64,000 nt of DNA from Thunnus maccoyii. Lineage: Eukaryota > Chordata > Actinopteri > Scombriformes > Scombridae. Numbering within the stretch: position 1 is the first letter of the stretch; each line of letters opens with the position of its first letter. The notes below the pieces were generated by a model. That model was not told where the DNA came from. It saw only the letters and a program-made list of their open reading frames with translations, and made no database searches. Position numbers and translations under genes: made by a program. Of this stretch, positions 43,709-54,339 are shown one piece after another. The stretch covers positions 20,228,505 through 20,292,504 of the forward strand of contig NC_056535.1 of the NCBI RefSeq assembly GCF_910596095.1, written 5' to 3'.

Positions 43709-46700
43709 ATGTGGAGAAGATCGCTGCGCGCAGGCTACAGATGTTTTGGACGCAGGAGTGTTGGGCCAAAGGTAAGCGGTTCAGTTGATCTTTGCACAGG
43801 TGCAATAGGATGCTAAATAGACAGTGGAGCGAACCTGCTTTGCACTGACATACATGTTTATTGTAGTGAAGTAGTATGAGCATAAAGAAAGGACGAATTA
43901 ACACGGGTTTGATGATAAATGAAAAATAACTAGCAGTACTAAATTTTTAGTACTAGCAGCAAATACAGTTTGTAATTGTAGCGGTTGAACCACTTAACTT
44001 ACAAACTGGTGCACATGTAAGTACAAGAATAATGCCTCATTTATTTACATTGCAAGTTGTCTCACTACTGGGTCAGTGGCAGCATTGATTTTGAACAAAA
44101 GCCAAGATTTAAGGGACAAACATTGGATCAAATCTGTGCACATTTAACACTAGAGATACCTGGATCACTGATTTCATCACCAGGGTTGGAGCAAAAAATA
44201 AAAATGTAAATAGGCATGCATATGAGAGGAAATAAGATATTTATTCATGCAAAACGAAGTGATTAGTATATATAGTATGTTACAAAATCAGATGGGCTTC
44301 ACAAGTTTTCAAAGAGACCAAAATTATGTCTTAAACCTATTTATTTTGACCAATAGTCAAAAAAGAAGCAGAGTTACAATAAAAAGTTCTTACATTGAAG
44401 AAGCTGTAAGCCGCAAATTAACTCACAAGTGTATTAAAAGATTCCAAAAATGATCATTGATTGAAACAATATCAAGTTTTTTTTACACACATGACATACC
44501 AAATATTATAAACACCTCTCTATATCATGCAGTTCTCCATTGGATTGCATTAGATTGTGTATTTAATTAACTGGTAACTGTGTACAGTTTAGATTAGATT
44601 AGACAGCTTCATTAATCCTCAAAGAGGAAATTTATTTGCCACCAAGTGAACTCATACAGACAGCAAACAACAAAGACATTGCATTCACAGTACACAACAA
44701 ATAAATAACACCATAAAAAGCTATTTGAGTCATGATTACTAGCTGAACCAAACAGTATAGACGTTGCAGTTAAAGCTTGATCAAGCTGATGATCATGAAT
44801 CATCGAGGAAGATCCCTTGTTCGTCAATAAGAAGTGATTCAAGCTGACAATACATTGTGGGTGAGATATGTATCTTGAGTGTAAGTCAATCAGTGGTGTC
44901 TGAGCACTTCCCCTCAGGAAGTGCTGGTTAGGGATATCAACAAATTAGACCACTGTTGGGATGCATGATCGTTTTTAATTTGTGCTAATTAGAAACTCTT
45001 AAATCCGATGCTTTTAGGGATTTTGGGGCTCCCATGCAGTGCGTGCATGCAGCGCTCCAGCCTTCCCTGCAGGCAGGATCACAGCACTTCAGGCAGTGGA
45101 CTTATGGAAGAGACACTTTGAGGAGAAAGGTGTCACTGAGCCCCACCACTCCAGCCAGTACATCATTGCTCATCTGCTCGGAGCTAAAACTGTGAGACAT
45201 TTTGCTAAGCTCACTCTACGTTGCCAGAAATAATGTCCTAAAACCTGCATGCACATTTAAAAGCATGTCTCTCTGTACCTCTTTCAGATAGAAATTCTTG
45301 AACAGAAGAAGTTAACAGAGTTTCTAAGCCAAGAAAAAATAGAGCAGATGTGGAAGCTCTGCACTAGACGCCTCTCCAGGTAATTAAGTTTCTACATAAA
45401 CTTCCGTATAAGCATGTATTCAGGTGTTATTTTTTAACTTTTAGTAATTCATATGTTTGGTGTAGAATGCCTGTGCAGTATGTGATTGAGGAGTGGGACT
45501 TCAGAGATCTGACATTGAAGATGAGACCTCCTGTCTTCATACCACGACCTGAAACAGAGGTTTGGAGAGGACAAAAACAGGCCACACAAGCAAACAATGT
45601 ACAGTGAAAATCCAGTTATCACACATAACCAGAGCTGTGTTTTCTCTGTTTGTTGGTGCAGGAGTTGGTCGAACTTGTGCTGACCGATCTGCAGATGAAG
45701 CAAACGGATGGAGACGTCCAGCATACATGCTTGGAAGTGGGATGTGGCTCTGGTGCCATTTCTCTCAGTCTGCTGTATAGTCTACCTCAGGTTAGGTTTG
45801 TGTTCACTGTAGGCAACAGATTCATTTTTTTAGTGTATAGTAATAAGTAATGATTAGTCGATTAACAGATCAATAGATAAAAATGTATCTGTTACAATTC
45901 CAATAATTAAGTAACTGTTGTGGTCAATATCAAGTATTGAAAAAATCTCTGCACACTTGAAAGTGTGGAAACTTGAATATAAATTTAAAACTCTCACTAA
46001 CTTTCTTGCTTACTGTTGGTATATTTTTTACGTTTTGGCACCACAATAGTACTTTACATATATATAGATGCTGGGTAAATGAGCAAATCAGAGGGCCACA
46101 AAAATTTGATTAATTAGAGAATGAAACGCCTTAAGAAATCACACACATTTCTATCTAGATAATTAAATTTAGAATGCATGTTTTCATTATTCTATCAAAA
46201 GGAAAATTACAACGGTCATTCACTAATTGACCTAATTTTTGTGGTCCTCTGATTGGATAATCTACCCAGCATGAATATGGAACGATTGTGGTGCTTGTTC
46301 ATATACTACCTGCTGAAGGTCGTGTTAGAGCTAAAACATTTAGTTGATTAATTAATTGGTTGATCATGGATGTTTTTTTTTCAATTCTCATACATTTTAT
46401 TGACAAAACAAATAATCGATTAATCGAGAAAATAATTGGGAAATTAATCTGTAATGAAAATAACTGGTAGCTGCATCCCCAGGTTATGTAGAGCAAAAAG
46501 GTGTGTATGAATATTTCAGCAGTAAGCGAGCCAGTGTGCAGTCCACATGATTACTTACTTTATAGTATCATGTCATAATTTTAGCCATGTCTGCATAGTT
46601 TTTATGTCTCCACTATTAACAGAATGTGAAGTAATAAAAATGTCATGGACACAAATGGTAGTTGAACCCAAAGAGTAAACAGCAGGTGATTTCTATGTTT

Positions 46701-49531
46701 GTTTAGCTTACAGTTATTGCCTTGGATCAAAGCCAGGATGCGGTGGATTTAACAAGAGAGAATGCGTTAAGGTAATTATTCCATATCACATTGTAAATAT
46801 TCTTTACCTTTATTGCATGTAAGTTAAAGACTAACAATGAATGCTTTTTTAAATCAGGTTGTACACAATATGCACAAATACTGATAAAGGATTTTCTTCT
46901 ACAGGTTGGGACTTCAGGACAGATTACAGATTCATCATACCGATGTCTTAAAAGGTGAAAGTTTAAGCAGTGTAAATGCTGTATTGTTGAATAACACACC
47001 TAAACACATTGCTGATGAAAATGTTTTGTGTTTTGTCAGATGCAGAAACTGTGTTGAGCCTCTGCAACCCTGTTTCAGTTTTCGTCAGTAACCCTCCGTA
47101 TCTGTTCTCAGAGGATATGATGTCACTGGAACCTGAAATTTTATGGTGACTAAGACTGGTAATTGGTAGTAATTTAGAAACACTTTATTTCAGCCTATTT
47201 ACCATTAACAAACAGTTAAGAAACACTGCAATGGTTTATAACACACTGTAACAAACTCTAAAGCAGTTGTAAGAAAAATAAGGGCATTTTAAAAGTGTTT
47301 ATTAAAATATTTAATGTAAAGCTTCTATAACTGAGGGTATAAACAGTTAATGAATCATTGTATAACATTGCTGTAGTCATATTTAATGATATATTATTAC
47401 ACACATGAACATATCCTTGCATATCTTTACAAAATGCCCTTATATCTGCATATAAGCGGCATTATACAGCCCTACAAAGGCAGATATTAATTACAGAAAA
47501 GCTGAAGTTGAGAATAAAGGGTTTAATGTTTTCGGGCTAACTGGGTAACAGATGGATAGGATGTAATGTATTTTTATTTTACAACAAAAAAGCACTGATA
47601 TCAACTATGTATGACCTTAAAACTGCATGCTGCCTTTGATAAAAAAAAGGGAATATGGTGCAATAACAGTGTACCAGTACAATATGTACCAATAAATACA
47701 TGTAGATGCCCCATAATAGAATAGGTACCTGGTAGTAAAACATATTTACAGTATAAATTCTCAATTAAAATTCCTCCCCAAACACCAGATTGTTACACTG
47801 TACCCTCTAACATTAGAATATAGGTAGGCTGTTAGTATACCTACAGTATAAATTCCCAGATTGTTATTCCCTTATTCCCTAACTTCATATCTTGCCTTGA
47901 CTCACACCTGCATTAGTACGTACTGTACTGCTACACAGCTACTACAGAAAATTACATTGTAAATTGGGAAGAATCCTGCTGTACTTTGTGGGTCATTATC
48001 TAAAGTGAAAAAATAGTTTCTTTCAGCTTTCCATCCACTGTGTGTTAATGGAAAATCAATATAATAAATTAATTTACAATTCAATACATTTAAATATGTA
48101 TTTTTAAAAGTAGTTTAACTGCCCAAATCGTGAACTCCACTGGAGTCAAAAGCTGAGATAGCACAATGCTACTCTGCTAAATTAGGCAGTTACTTGACCG
48201 GATTTAGATCCTACCTTATTTATTTTATGATAAACTAAATAACGAAGATGTTAGTTAATCAAAATTAATATATTTCAACAACAGGATGCAGCAAGATTGG
48301 GGGAAGGGGAAAGGGGGGGGGGGGGCTTTAACATTAACTGGGTTTAGCTCTCTTGGTTTTTAGCTGTATTTTGTTGTAACATGCTGTTTTCATTCAGATT
48401 ATACAAAAAAATACATATTAAACATATCAACAAGTAAAATTATGGACTTGACTAAATTGACTTGACTAAATATGTAGTTACTGCATTTCATCTTTGTAGG
48501 ACAGTATAGTGTGTTATAATGTGCAGTATTAACAGTATGAACTGTTTATATACTGCTTATAAATGCTAAAATGAAATTGTATGTATTAAATCTGATGTTT
48601 CTTTCACATTAACCAAAAGATAAAGTCTGAAAATGCTTTAAATTTAAAAACCTTTATTTGCGCCAGTGTATTAAGCGTCCATATAATTGTATTCTTTTTA
48701 AACACGTGAGATTGAGTGGATGTATTCGAGTGAAATCTGTCTGCTTCTCCCAGGTTTGAAGACCACACTGCTTTAGATGGAGGCAAAGATGGCTTGAAAG
48801 TGATCAAACAGATTTTGACGTTGGCTCCACAGATTCTATCAAATTATGGGTAAGGAGCCCCGCTGCCCGGCACAAGCGAGCACACACACAGACAAATGCA
48901 CCTGGGTTTAATTCCTAACAGCGGCAGTGGCGGCGGCTTGTCACAAGAACAGCATGTTCTGAAAAACACATGTATCGTGTTGCCTCTTTAATGAGTTAAG
49001 CTTTTTAAGAGACTTCCAGTGAATACAGTTCCAGACATGTGCCACTGCGCTCCTCTCAGGGCTAATTCTGATAATCCTGTCCTGTTGATAATTACATTTT
49101 AATCAATTTTGTGTTCTTTTTCTTGTGAATAACAGTCGTGTTTACTTGGAGGTGGACCCCAAACACCCCCCGCTCATTCGACAGTGGGTGGAGGTAAATG
49201 TGGAAGAGCTGCATTATGTGGAGACACGACACGACATCACCGGCAGGTCTGTCCAAAGAATCTCTCAGCCTTTATGTCCGACACCACAGCATCATTAAAT
49301 CATTCTGCCATCATGCTGTGACTTTATGCTGAAGTGTAGTCAGTACTGTAGGCCCATCAGAGTCTATTTGACTTAAAGTAAAAAGCTGCACCGACAAAAT
49401 CTTAACTCAATTAAAAAATTAAGCTCTGTGCTTCCTTCTATGACACTGATTTGTTTTTGTTTCTCAGGCCACGATTCTGCATCCTTCAGAAAAAGAAGTC
49501 AAACAAGGACCACGAGCTGGATCTGGATTGA
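43709..49531 (+). CDS. hemk1: HemK methyltransferase family member 1, mitochondrial release-factor glutamine methyltransferase
   Basis: SAM-dependent enzyme that methylates the GGQ glutamine of mitochondrial peptide-chain release factors. Eleven exons: 43709-43771, 45018-45191, 45288-45379, 45466-45559, 45662-45790, 46708-46772, 46905-46954, 47040-47145, 48754-48849, 49136-49246 and 49468-49531. They total 1044 nt, or 347 aa (human 338), with all phases fitting. The N-terminus [17 protein letters not shown] is Arg-rich and lacks acids, typical of a mitochondrial presequence. Then come [24 protein letters not shown] and [12 protein letters not shown]. The SAM motif [16 protein letters not shown] is at about residues 165-179 and the catalytic NPPY at 240-243. 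Last come [15 protein letters not shown] and the [12 protein letters not shown] strand. The donor after exon 4 (GAG|GTTTGG) is weak. Introns 5 and 8 are long and repeat-filled. Confidence 0.96.
44587..44640. repeat. (TTAGA)n tail plus SINE/LINE-like 3' end
   Basis: GATTAGATTAGA units are followed by CTTCATTAATCCTCAAAGAG and GAAATTTATTTGCC. The same tail type appears at 60450-60560. Located in hemk1 intron 1. Confidence 0.55.
45850..46480. repeat. GGGCTGCAGCT-family repeat interrupted by a MITE (hemk1 intron 5)
   Basis: Flanks carry TGATTAGTCGATTAACAGAT at the left and AATCGATTAATCGAGAAAATA to GGTAGCTGCATCCCC at the right. The central 46068-46272 is a different element. Confidence 0.55.
46068..46272. 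mobile_element. MITE with about 50-bp terminal inverted repeats
   Basis: The left arm opens ATGCTGGGTAAATGAGCAAA, followed by TCAGAGGGCCACAAAAAT. The reverse complement of the right arm opens ATGCTGGGTAGATTATCCAA, followed by TCAGAGGACCACAAAAAT. Total about 205 bp. No coding capacity. Confidence 0.75.
47146..48753. other. hemk1 intron 8, 1.6 kb
   Basis: AT-rich and non-coding, with a short G run (about 12 G) near 48315. No exon or known element is identified. Confidence 0.5.
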
Positions 49532-50646
49532 GAAACTGAGATCCTATTACGCTGGCTTTAGTCCAGGTCACCATAGCCTCTGCTCCCCTACCCCCACTGA
49601 GCTGCCAAGCATGCATTCGCACTGATTTAATCAGACTAAATTCACACTTTGTAGAAGCTCAAATGATTTTCATGTCACTGTTGCACTTTCAATCTGTTAA
49701 CATTTGTGATTACATCCTGCGCCACGATAAATATGTGTACGAGATGGCACAAAAGCAGCTCAAAGCTGAAGGTAATTACCAAGGCTTTTCTTAGAACCCT
49801 CCCTCTCAGAATCTCACCCTCCTCCCAGGAAGCATTCAGTAGTTCTGTGAATCCGCTGATGAATGGTCCTCCCCTTCGCTTGTCCACGCGCTGACTCAGA
49901 TGCAAGCTGTACGCATTGTTGAGCAAAAACACACAATGTGGCCTTTACCTCCTCACACAATCTGCGTCTCACACACTTAAAGCTCAAAGGCCACAAAGTC
50001 TTTGTGTTTCAAAGGTGATTGAAGGCAAAAAATATTTCGTAACAAATGTCACAAGAGCAGTCATCATGTGGTGATGATCACAGTATTTCTCTATAACCGG
50101 TGAGTAATACTGGCATTTTAAGCAATACAAGAGAAAAGGATGATAAAGACAGCAAGGTTAGACTCCAAATGGTTACTTTAATAGAAAAAATGTACACATG
50201 TAAAAGGTAGAAAAAATGCTTTACTGAGAAAAATAAAATGGCGCAAAAGATGTCTCAATGGAATCAGTGTACTTCTCAGGAACAGTATGTACATCCAGAA
50301 CTGATGAGGGTAAAGCAGACGTGGACAATTTCCACATCTATCATGAAATAAGTGATTACAGTACTGAGGTTTGCTCGCATGTCGTCTTTTTCGAGGGTGC
50401 TTCACAGCCCAGTCCTTGACAGATTAAATCTGAAACCAGACGCGTCAGTATCAACTGAATTTGTACATATTTCGTCAGCAAAAACATGACCCTGTGTCCA
50501 GTATTTTTGTGACTGGCCTCCAACGTCTGGAGCAGCAATGTCATTTACAGGCACAAAGGACCCGTTTTGACAGTTTTTTTTTTCCTTTAAGTATACTTCA
50601 GCATACTTAAGCAGATTCAGCCAGAGTAAGAGAGTTCAGGGATTCC
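49532..50646. other. Convergent 3' regions of hemk1 (plus) and cish (minus)
   Basis: No separate gene is supported. ATTAAA on the minus strand (50177-50182) and AATAAA on the plus strand (near 50231) are candidate signals for cish and hemk1 respectively. If both are used, the two 3' UTRs would overlap by a short stretch. Confidence 0.4.
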
Positions 50647-52158
50647 TCATACCTTGAAGGGATAGTCCTGTATGAAGCGCAGGAGAGGCCTCGGGAGTGG
50701 TAGCTGGTCAGGACAGTCAGAGTGCCTGTTAATGACGAGACGTGTGAGATGCTGTAACGAGGGGAGGCCCTGGGGCTTGTACACAGCCCGCTTCAGTTTC
50801 AATACCACAGATGTCTCCTGAATTGTCTGCAGAGAGGGTTTGGAAGGGGCCTCCTCCTCCACCTTCCCCTCCTCTGCTTTCCTCTGTGGTCCCATGTAGT
50901 GCTGCACCAGGCTGGGCACGTTGGGGAAGGATGACAGGTTGGGTCTGGCCGGGGAGCTGGAGTCGAGCAAAAATCGGGCACCGCTGTACTGGATCCGTAT
51001 ACTTGTGGGACCACGTGCGGTCCTGACCGAGAGGGTCAGCATGTACAGAGGGTGGCTGCTGTCCCGTACCAGAAAAGCTCCTTCAGATGCCTCTTGAAGA
51101 GCAGCATGGGCCTGTGCTGCAGTAATAGCTCCCCAGTACCATCCTACACACACAAATTCATAAGTATTAGTCACTCAGAAGATTTCAATGTTTTTTTTTC
51201 CATGTTGCTTGATGTTTATTTAGCAGTTAAGTCCAAAAACCAAATCTCTTACAGCAGAGGACTGAAATGTGCCCTGGAAAGGCTTGTGCAAATGTGTGCA
51301 TACTGTACCTGAATTTTCTAGATAGCAGAAGTTGCTTGCAATCGCTCGCAGGTCTTTTGTAGGGTCCCATAGCGGAGGGGTGCTTTGAAGGCAAGGGGTA
51401 GGAGGCACAGTCCCTGCCCGCATGCCCCGTGGGGCTTCAGTGGATGGAACAGCGGGCAGAAGAGCTCTAGGACTGGAATTAAAATGGAAGATAGATATGG
51501 TTTAACATGCATAAATAAACACCATAAATAGTCATTCTGCTTCTCCGCATTTGTTCATGAATAAAAATAATGTATTATTTATAGTTCATTGTCTATTGCT
51601 TCATAATTATAGCAAATAGAGAAGTATATTAATAAGAAGGAGACATACACTACAGTCAAATCACTGTCCAGTATTATCTTAACAACCAGAAAATATGTGA
51701 ATATTCAGTATGATTTATTATTCATGATTTAAAATCACTTTTACTCTGATCTTGGTCTGTAATTCCTGTTTTGTGACACATTTTGTGTTTATCTGATCTA
51801 TTTGTTTGTTACTGCTGCGTATCTTGACCAGGACACTCTTTAAAACATTTAAAATCTCAATCAGGCTTTCTTGGTTAAATAAAAATGAATACATATACTG
51901 TATCATTACTACAAACTGTATTAATACGTTTCTAATAAAGGTCATTTTATTTTTTTTTATAATTAGTTAATGTAATTCGGACTCATTGTTCCCTCTCTGA
52001 GGATTTGTTTAATGTAGTTTAGTTCTCTTACTTTATAACTTAACCTTAATTAAGAGTACACTTCTTTTACGAATGGATTTATTTGCCGATATGTTCTTTA
52101 CAGACAACTGAAGAGAAAACAGAAACAAGTCTACTCACCCTGGTACACAAAGAATCAT
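50647..52158 (-). CDS. cish: Cytokine-inducible SH2-containing protein
   Basis: SOCS-family feedback inhibitor that binds phosphotyrosines on cytokine receptors and blocks STAT5 signalling, recruiting an elongin BC/cullin-5 ubiquitin ligase. Three coding exons: 52139-52158, 51309-51472 and 50647-51143, giving 226 aa (human 258). Exon 1 encodes MILCVP and a split Gly, leading into PRALLPAVPSTEAPRG (human MVLCVQGPRPLL). The SH2 domain starts at GWYWGAITAAQAH (residue 62), with GAFLVRDSSHP holding the phosphotyrosine-binding Arg, then TLSVRTARGPTSIRIQY and FPNVPSLVQHY. The SOCS box, LPSLQHLTRLVIN then LPLPRPLLRFIQDYPFKV, is intact. The shorter length comes mainly from the linker regions. Tandem TTCN3GAA sites and a TATA box lie upstream. 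The gene is convergent with hemk1. Confidence 0.97.
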
Positions 52159-52258
52159 GCTATTTCTTGAATCCTCTGGACTAAAATCCAGCCAGTAATT
52201 CTTCCTCCGAAAACAGCGAAAACCGATAAAAACGGAGTTTATGTCTACGAAAAAACAC

Positions 52259-52267
52259 TTCTACGAA
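52259..52267 (-). promoter_or_regulatory. cish: TTCN3GAA (STAT-type) element in the cish 5' region
   Basis: TTCTACGAA, a perfect palindromic-half match to the GAS consensus, about 100 bp upstream of the ATG. It is probably downstream of the transcription start. Confidence 0.4.
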
Positions 52268-52373
52268 GAATAAGCTTTAACATCGGGGTTTTTTTTTGGT
52301 ATGAATAGTCCTATTATACGCGATATAAAGACACGAAGAGCCTCGCGTTACCAACCAGAGTCTGGTCCTGCAG

Positions 52374-52381
52374 TTTATATA
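52374..52381 (-). promoter_or_regulatory. cish: cish TATA box
   Basis: TATATAAA on the minus strand, 216 bp upstream of the start codon. A start site near 52345 is expected. Confidence 0.6.
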
Positions 52382-52534
52382 ACACTAACAATTTATAATC
52401 TAAAGATTTTTTAAAAAACTGGATTAATTTAAAACATGAACTCTCTAGCTGCGCTTTGGAGTGTGTTGTCACCAGAATGGGATCCAAATGTGTGAAGGAC
52501 AGAGTGTAAAGGCTTGGCTTTTAAAATTTACCGT

Positions 52535-52557
52535 TTCCTAGAAGTCTATTCTGAGAA
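52535..52557 (-). promoter_or_regulatory. cish: Tandem STAT5-type sites upstream of cish
   Basis: Two perfect TTCN3GAA elements, TTCCTAGAA (52535-52543) and TTCTGAGAA (52549-52557), 14 bp apart centre to centre and about 160 bp upstream of the TATA box. Mammalian Cish promoters carry paired STAT5 sites that drive induction by cytokines, so the arrangement fits a conserved feedback loop. Confidence 0.65.
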
Positions 52558-52930
52558 CTCTTCACAGCACCGGCGGCTCTGACGTCACGCCGGCCGCACC
52601 AACTCCTATTCCGCATCAACCGCCGCCGGTCGCACCGCGCTGCGACAACTCGGATACGAAAGGACGAGTTTTTAACAGGTGAAACGGGTTGTTTTTATGG
52701 TGACTTTTCGGAGTAAAAGCGCCCTAGCCTCGTTATTATTATTTTTTTTTATGTGTCGTGTTTTTGTGGTTCATCTCTACCCCCCCAACCCCCCTCCGTT
52801 TCACCCGGCGGCTTCTGCCTTCGCTGAACCGGCGCTCGCTCCCAGGAATCGCGCGGCAGCTTCTCCCTATCCGCTTTCCAGGAATAATCGCAGGGTTTGA
52901 CTCCGCCCCACCGGGCGGCCCTGACAGAGC
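52558..52930. other. GC- and CpG-rich block upstream of cish
   Basis: Contains GACGTCACGCCGGCCGC, CCGCCGCCGGTCGCACC and CCGGCGGCTTCTGC. GACGTCA is a perfect CRE-like core (near 52580). On the plus strand AACAG|GTGAAACG near 52678 looks like a splice donor, so a divergent non-coding transcript is possible but not shown. Confidence 0.4.
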
Positions 52931-53391
52931 CTTCATTCTGGGAATTCACCGCCTCAACATTAAAGATAATAGGAATGCACACAGGCAATTTCCAGTAATA
53001 TAGATTTCCCTCGATCCTGGTTCTCGGAGGTTTGTCGGAGTAATTAGCCACGCTCGAGAAAACAAGTTGTTATTGTGACAATAAACTAAAAAATGGGTTA
53101 ACTCTACTGTTAGGCCAGATAACATTTTGCTCACGGTTGGTTCCACTTTTTCTAAGTGTCTTTTTGTATTGGATTAGGGTTGAGTAGGCTAGTTTCCTAT
53201 AATGTTGGGAGTGTAAAGTGTGCGTTTCTCATTTAATTTCTCCTGATATTTCTTTTCTAGGGAATCTATCTAGGAAATCCTTGCTTCCACATCAGCCTGC
53301 CTCTTTCTCCTGCATGATATCTTATCACAGTTGCCAGAATAAAGGTTTCTGAGTGCAGTTCTGATGCTCGATTTTTTTTTCTCTTTCTTTC

Positions 53392-53393
53392 TT

Positions 53394-53438
<45 letters not shown>
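53392..53438. repeat. Long poly(T) tract
   Basis: About 42 uninterrupted T preceded by CTTT units on the plus strand. It could be the reversed poly(A) tail of a decayed retroposed sequence; assembled length is unreliable. Confidence 0.85.
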
Positions 53439-53440
<2 letters not shown>

Positions 53441-53828
53441 ACAATCTGAGGAACATCCTGTTCAAGACAAACGTTTTGAAAATATTTATTCCAACAATAG
53501 TCGGAGCCATCACACACACATGTGGTAGGTTGGAATCAAAGCAACACATGAAACTATTTTGTATCATAATCATAGCCATGTCCACTAGAGCGTGTTGATA
53601 CTGAATAGCTGAGTCTCAAGTTTTTCCAAGAAATCCTGAAATGAGCTTTTTTCTGAGAAGTCTTGTGGACTTTATCTATCCCTGTTGGATGCGGTTGAAC
53701 AATTATGTTCTCTAGTTCAGGAAGAAAAAAGGACACCGCAATCATCTTTGTGAAGTATACTTTTATTTATTATTAATCTTGTAGACTACACACTTTTATC
53801 TGTGGCAGCTGGTGAAAATTTCTTTTTT

Positions 53829-53830
53829 TG

Positions 53831-53867
<37 letters not shown>
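53829..53867. repeat. Poly(G) tract
   Basis: Almost 40 consecutive G, broken only by one A near the start. A strong G-quadruplex former and a common place for assembly errors. Confidence 0.9.
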
Positions 53868-53869
<2 letters not shown>

Positions 53870-54029
53870 TTTTCTGTGGGGGAGTAACAAACAAGTAATG
53901 TAAGATCCATTTGAATTTGAATAAAAAATGTGTCTGTATGTAGCTCAGTCTGACCACATGGGTGTAGTATAGGTTCTGTTCACGTGGTTATAGGCAGCAC
54001 AGCAACAGGTGTTTTAAATGAACAGACAA

Positions 54030-54154
54030 TCAGAGTATGACCCTGTAGGTGATGGGGATCACACGGTTCTTACCGTAATCCAGCTTTGTCTCAAACTCAG
54101 CATCAAACAAGACCTCATAAGCAGTAAAGTACTGTTTTTCTAAATATTCAATCT
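54030..54154 (-). CDS. Possible last exon of an unidentified gene
   Basis: After a good acceptor (TTTATTGCAG at 54155-54164) the frame reads IEYLEKQYFTAYEVLFDAEF, then ETKLDYGKNRVIPITYRVIL, then TGA at 54030-54032. It is acidic, with a balanced amino-acid mix and no low complexity, which makes it look coding. I do not recognise the family. An ATG-led reading (MFPFIAEIEYLEK) is also open through the acceptor, giving 47 codons. No upstream exon with a matching donor was found in 54165-56900, where a DIRS-type fossil lies. It could be a relic exon or chance. Confidence 0.25.
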
Positions 54155-54339
54155 CTGCAATAAATGGGAACATCACCCCAAAGAAGAACACTTGTTGACA
54201 TTGTTTATTTTAAGTGGATATGCGTCGAGAACATTCCTCAAGGAAACATTAAGTGACTAATTAAGTTCGTTTTTCGGATAGTCACTACAAGTAATGTCAG
54301 TAATGTAGGAACACAAGACTGAATGTACAGTAACTGTAA

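Noticed and set aside
53554-53745. 63-codon minus-strand frame near the orphan exon
   Set aside because: Considered as an upstream or downstream partner, but it lies downstream of the orphan stop codon on the same strand, has no similarity and no matching splice sites.
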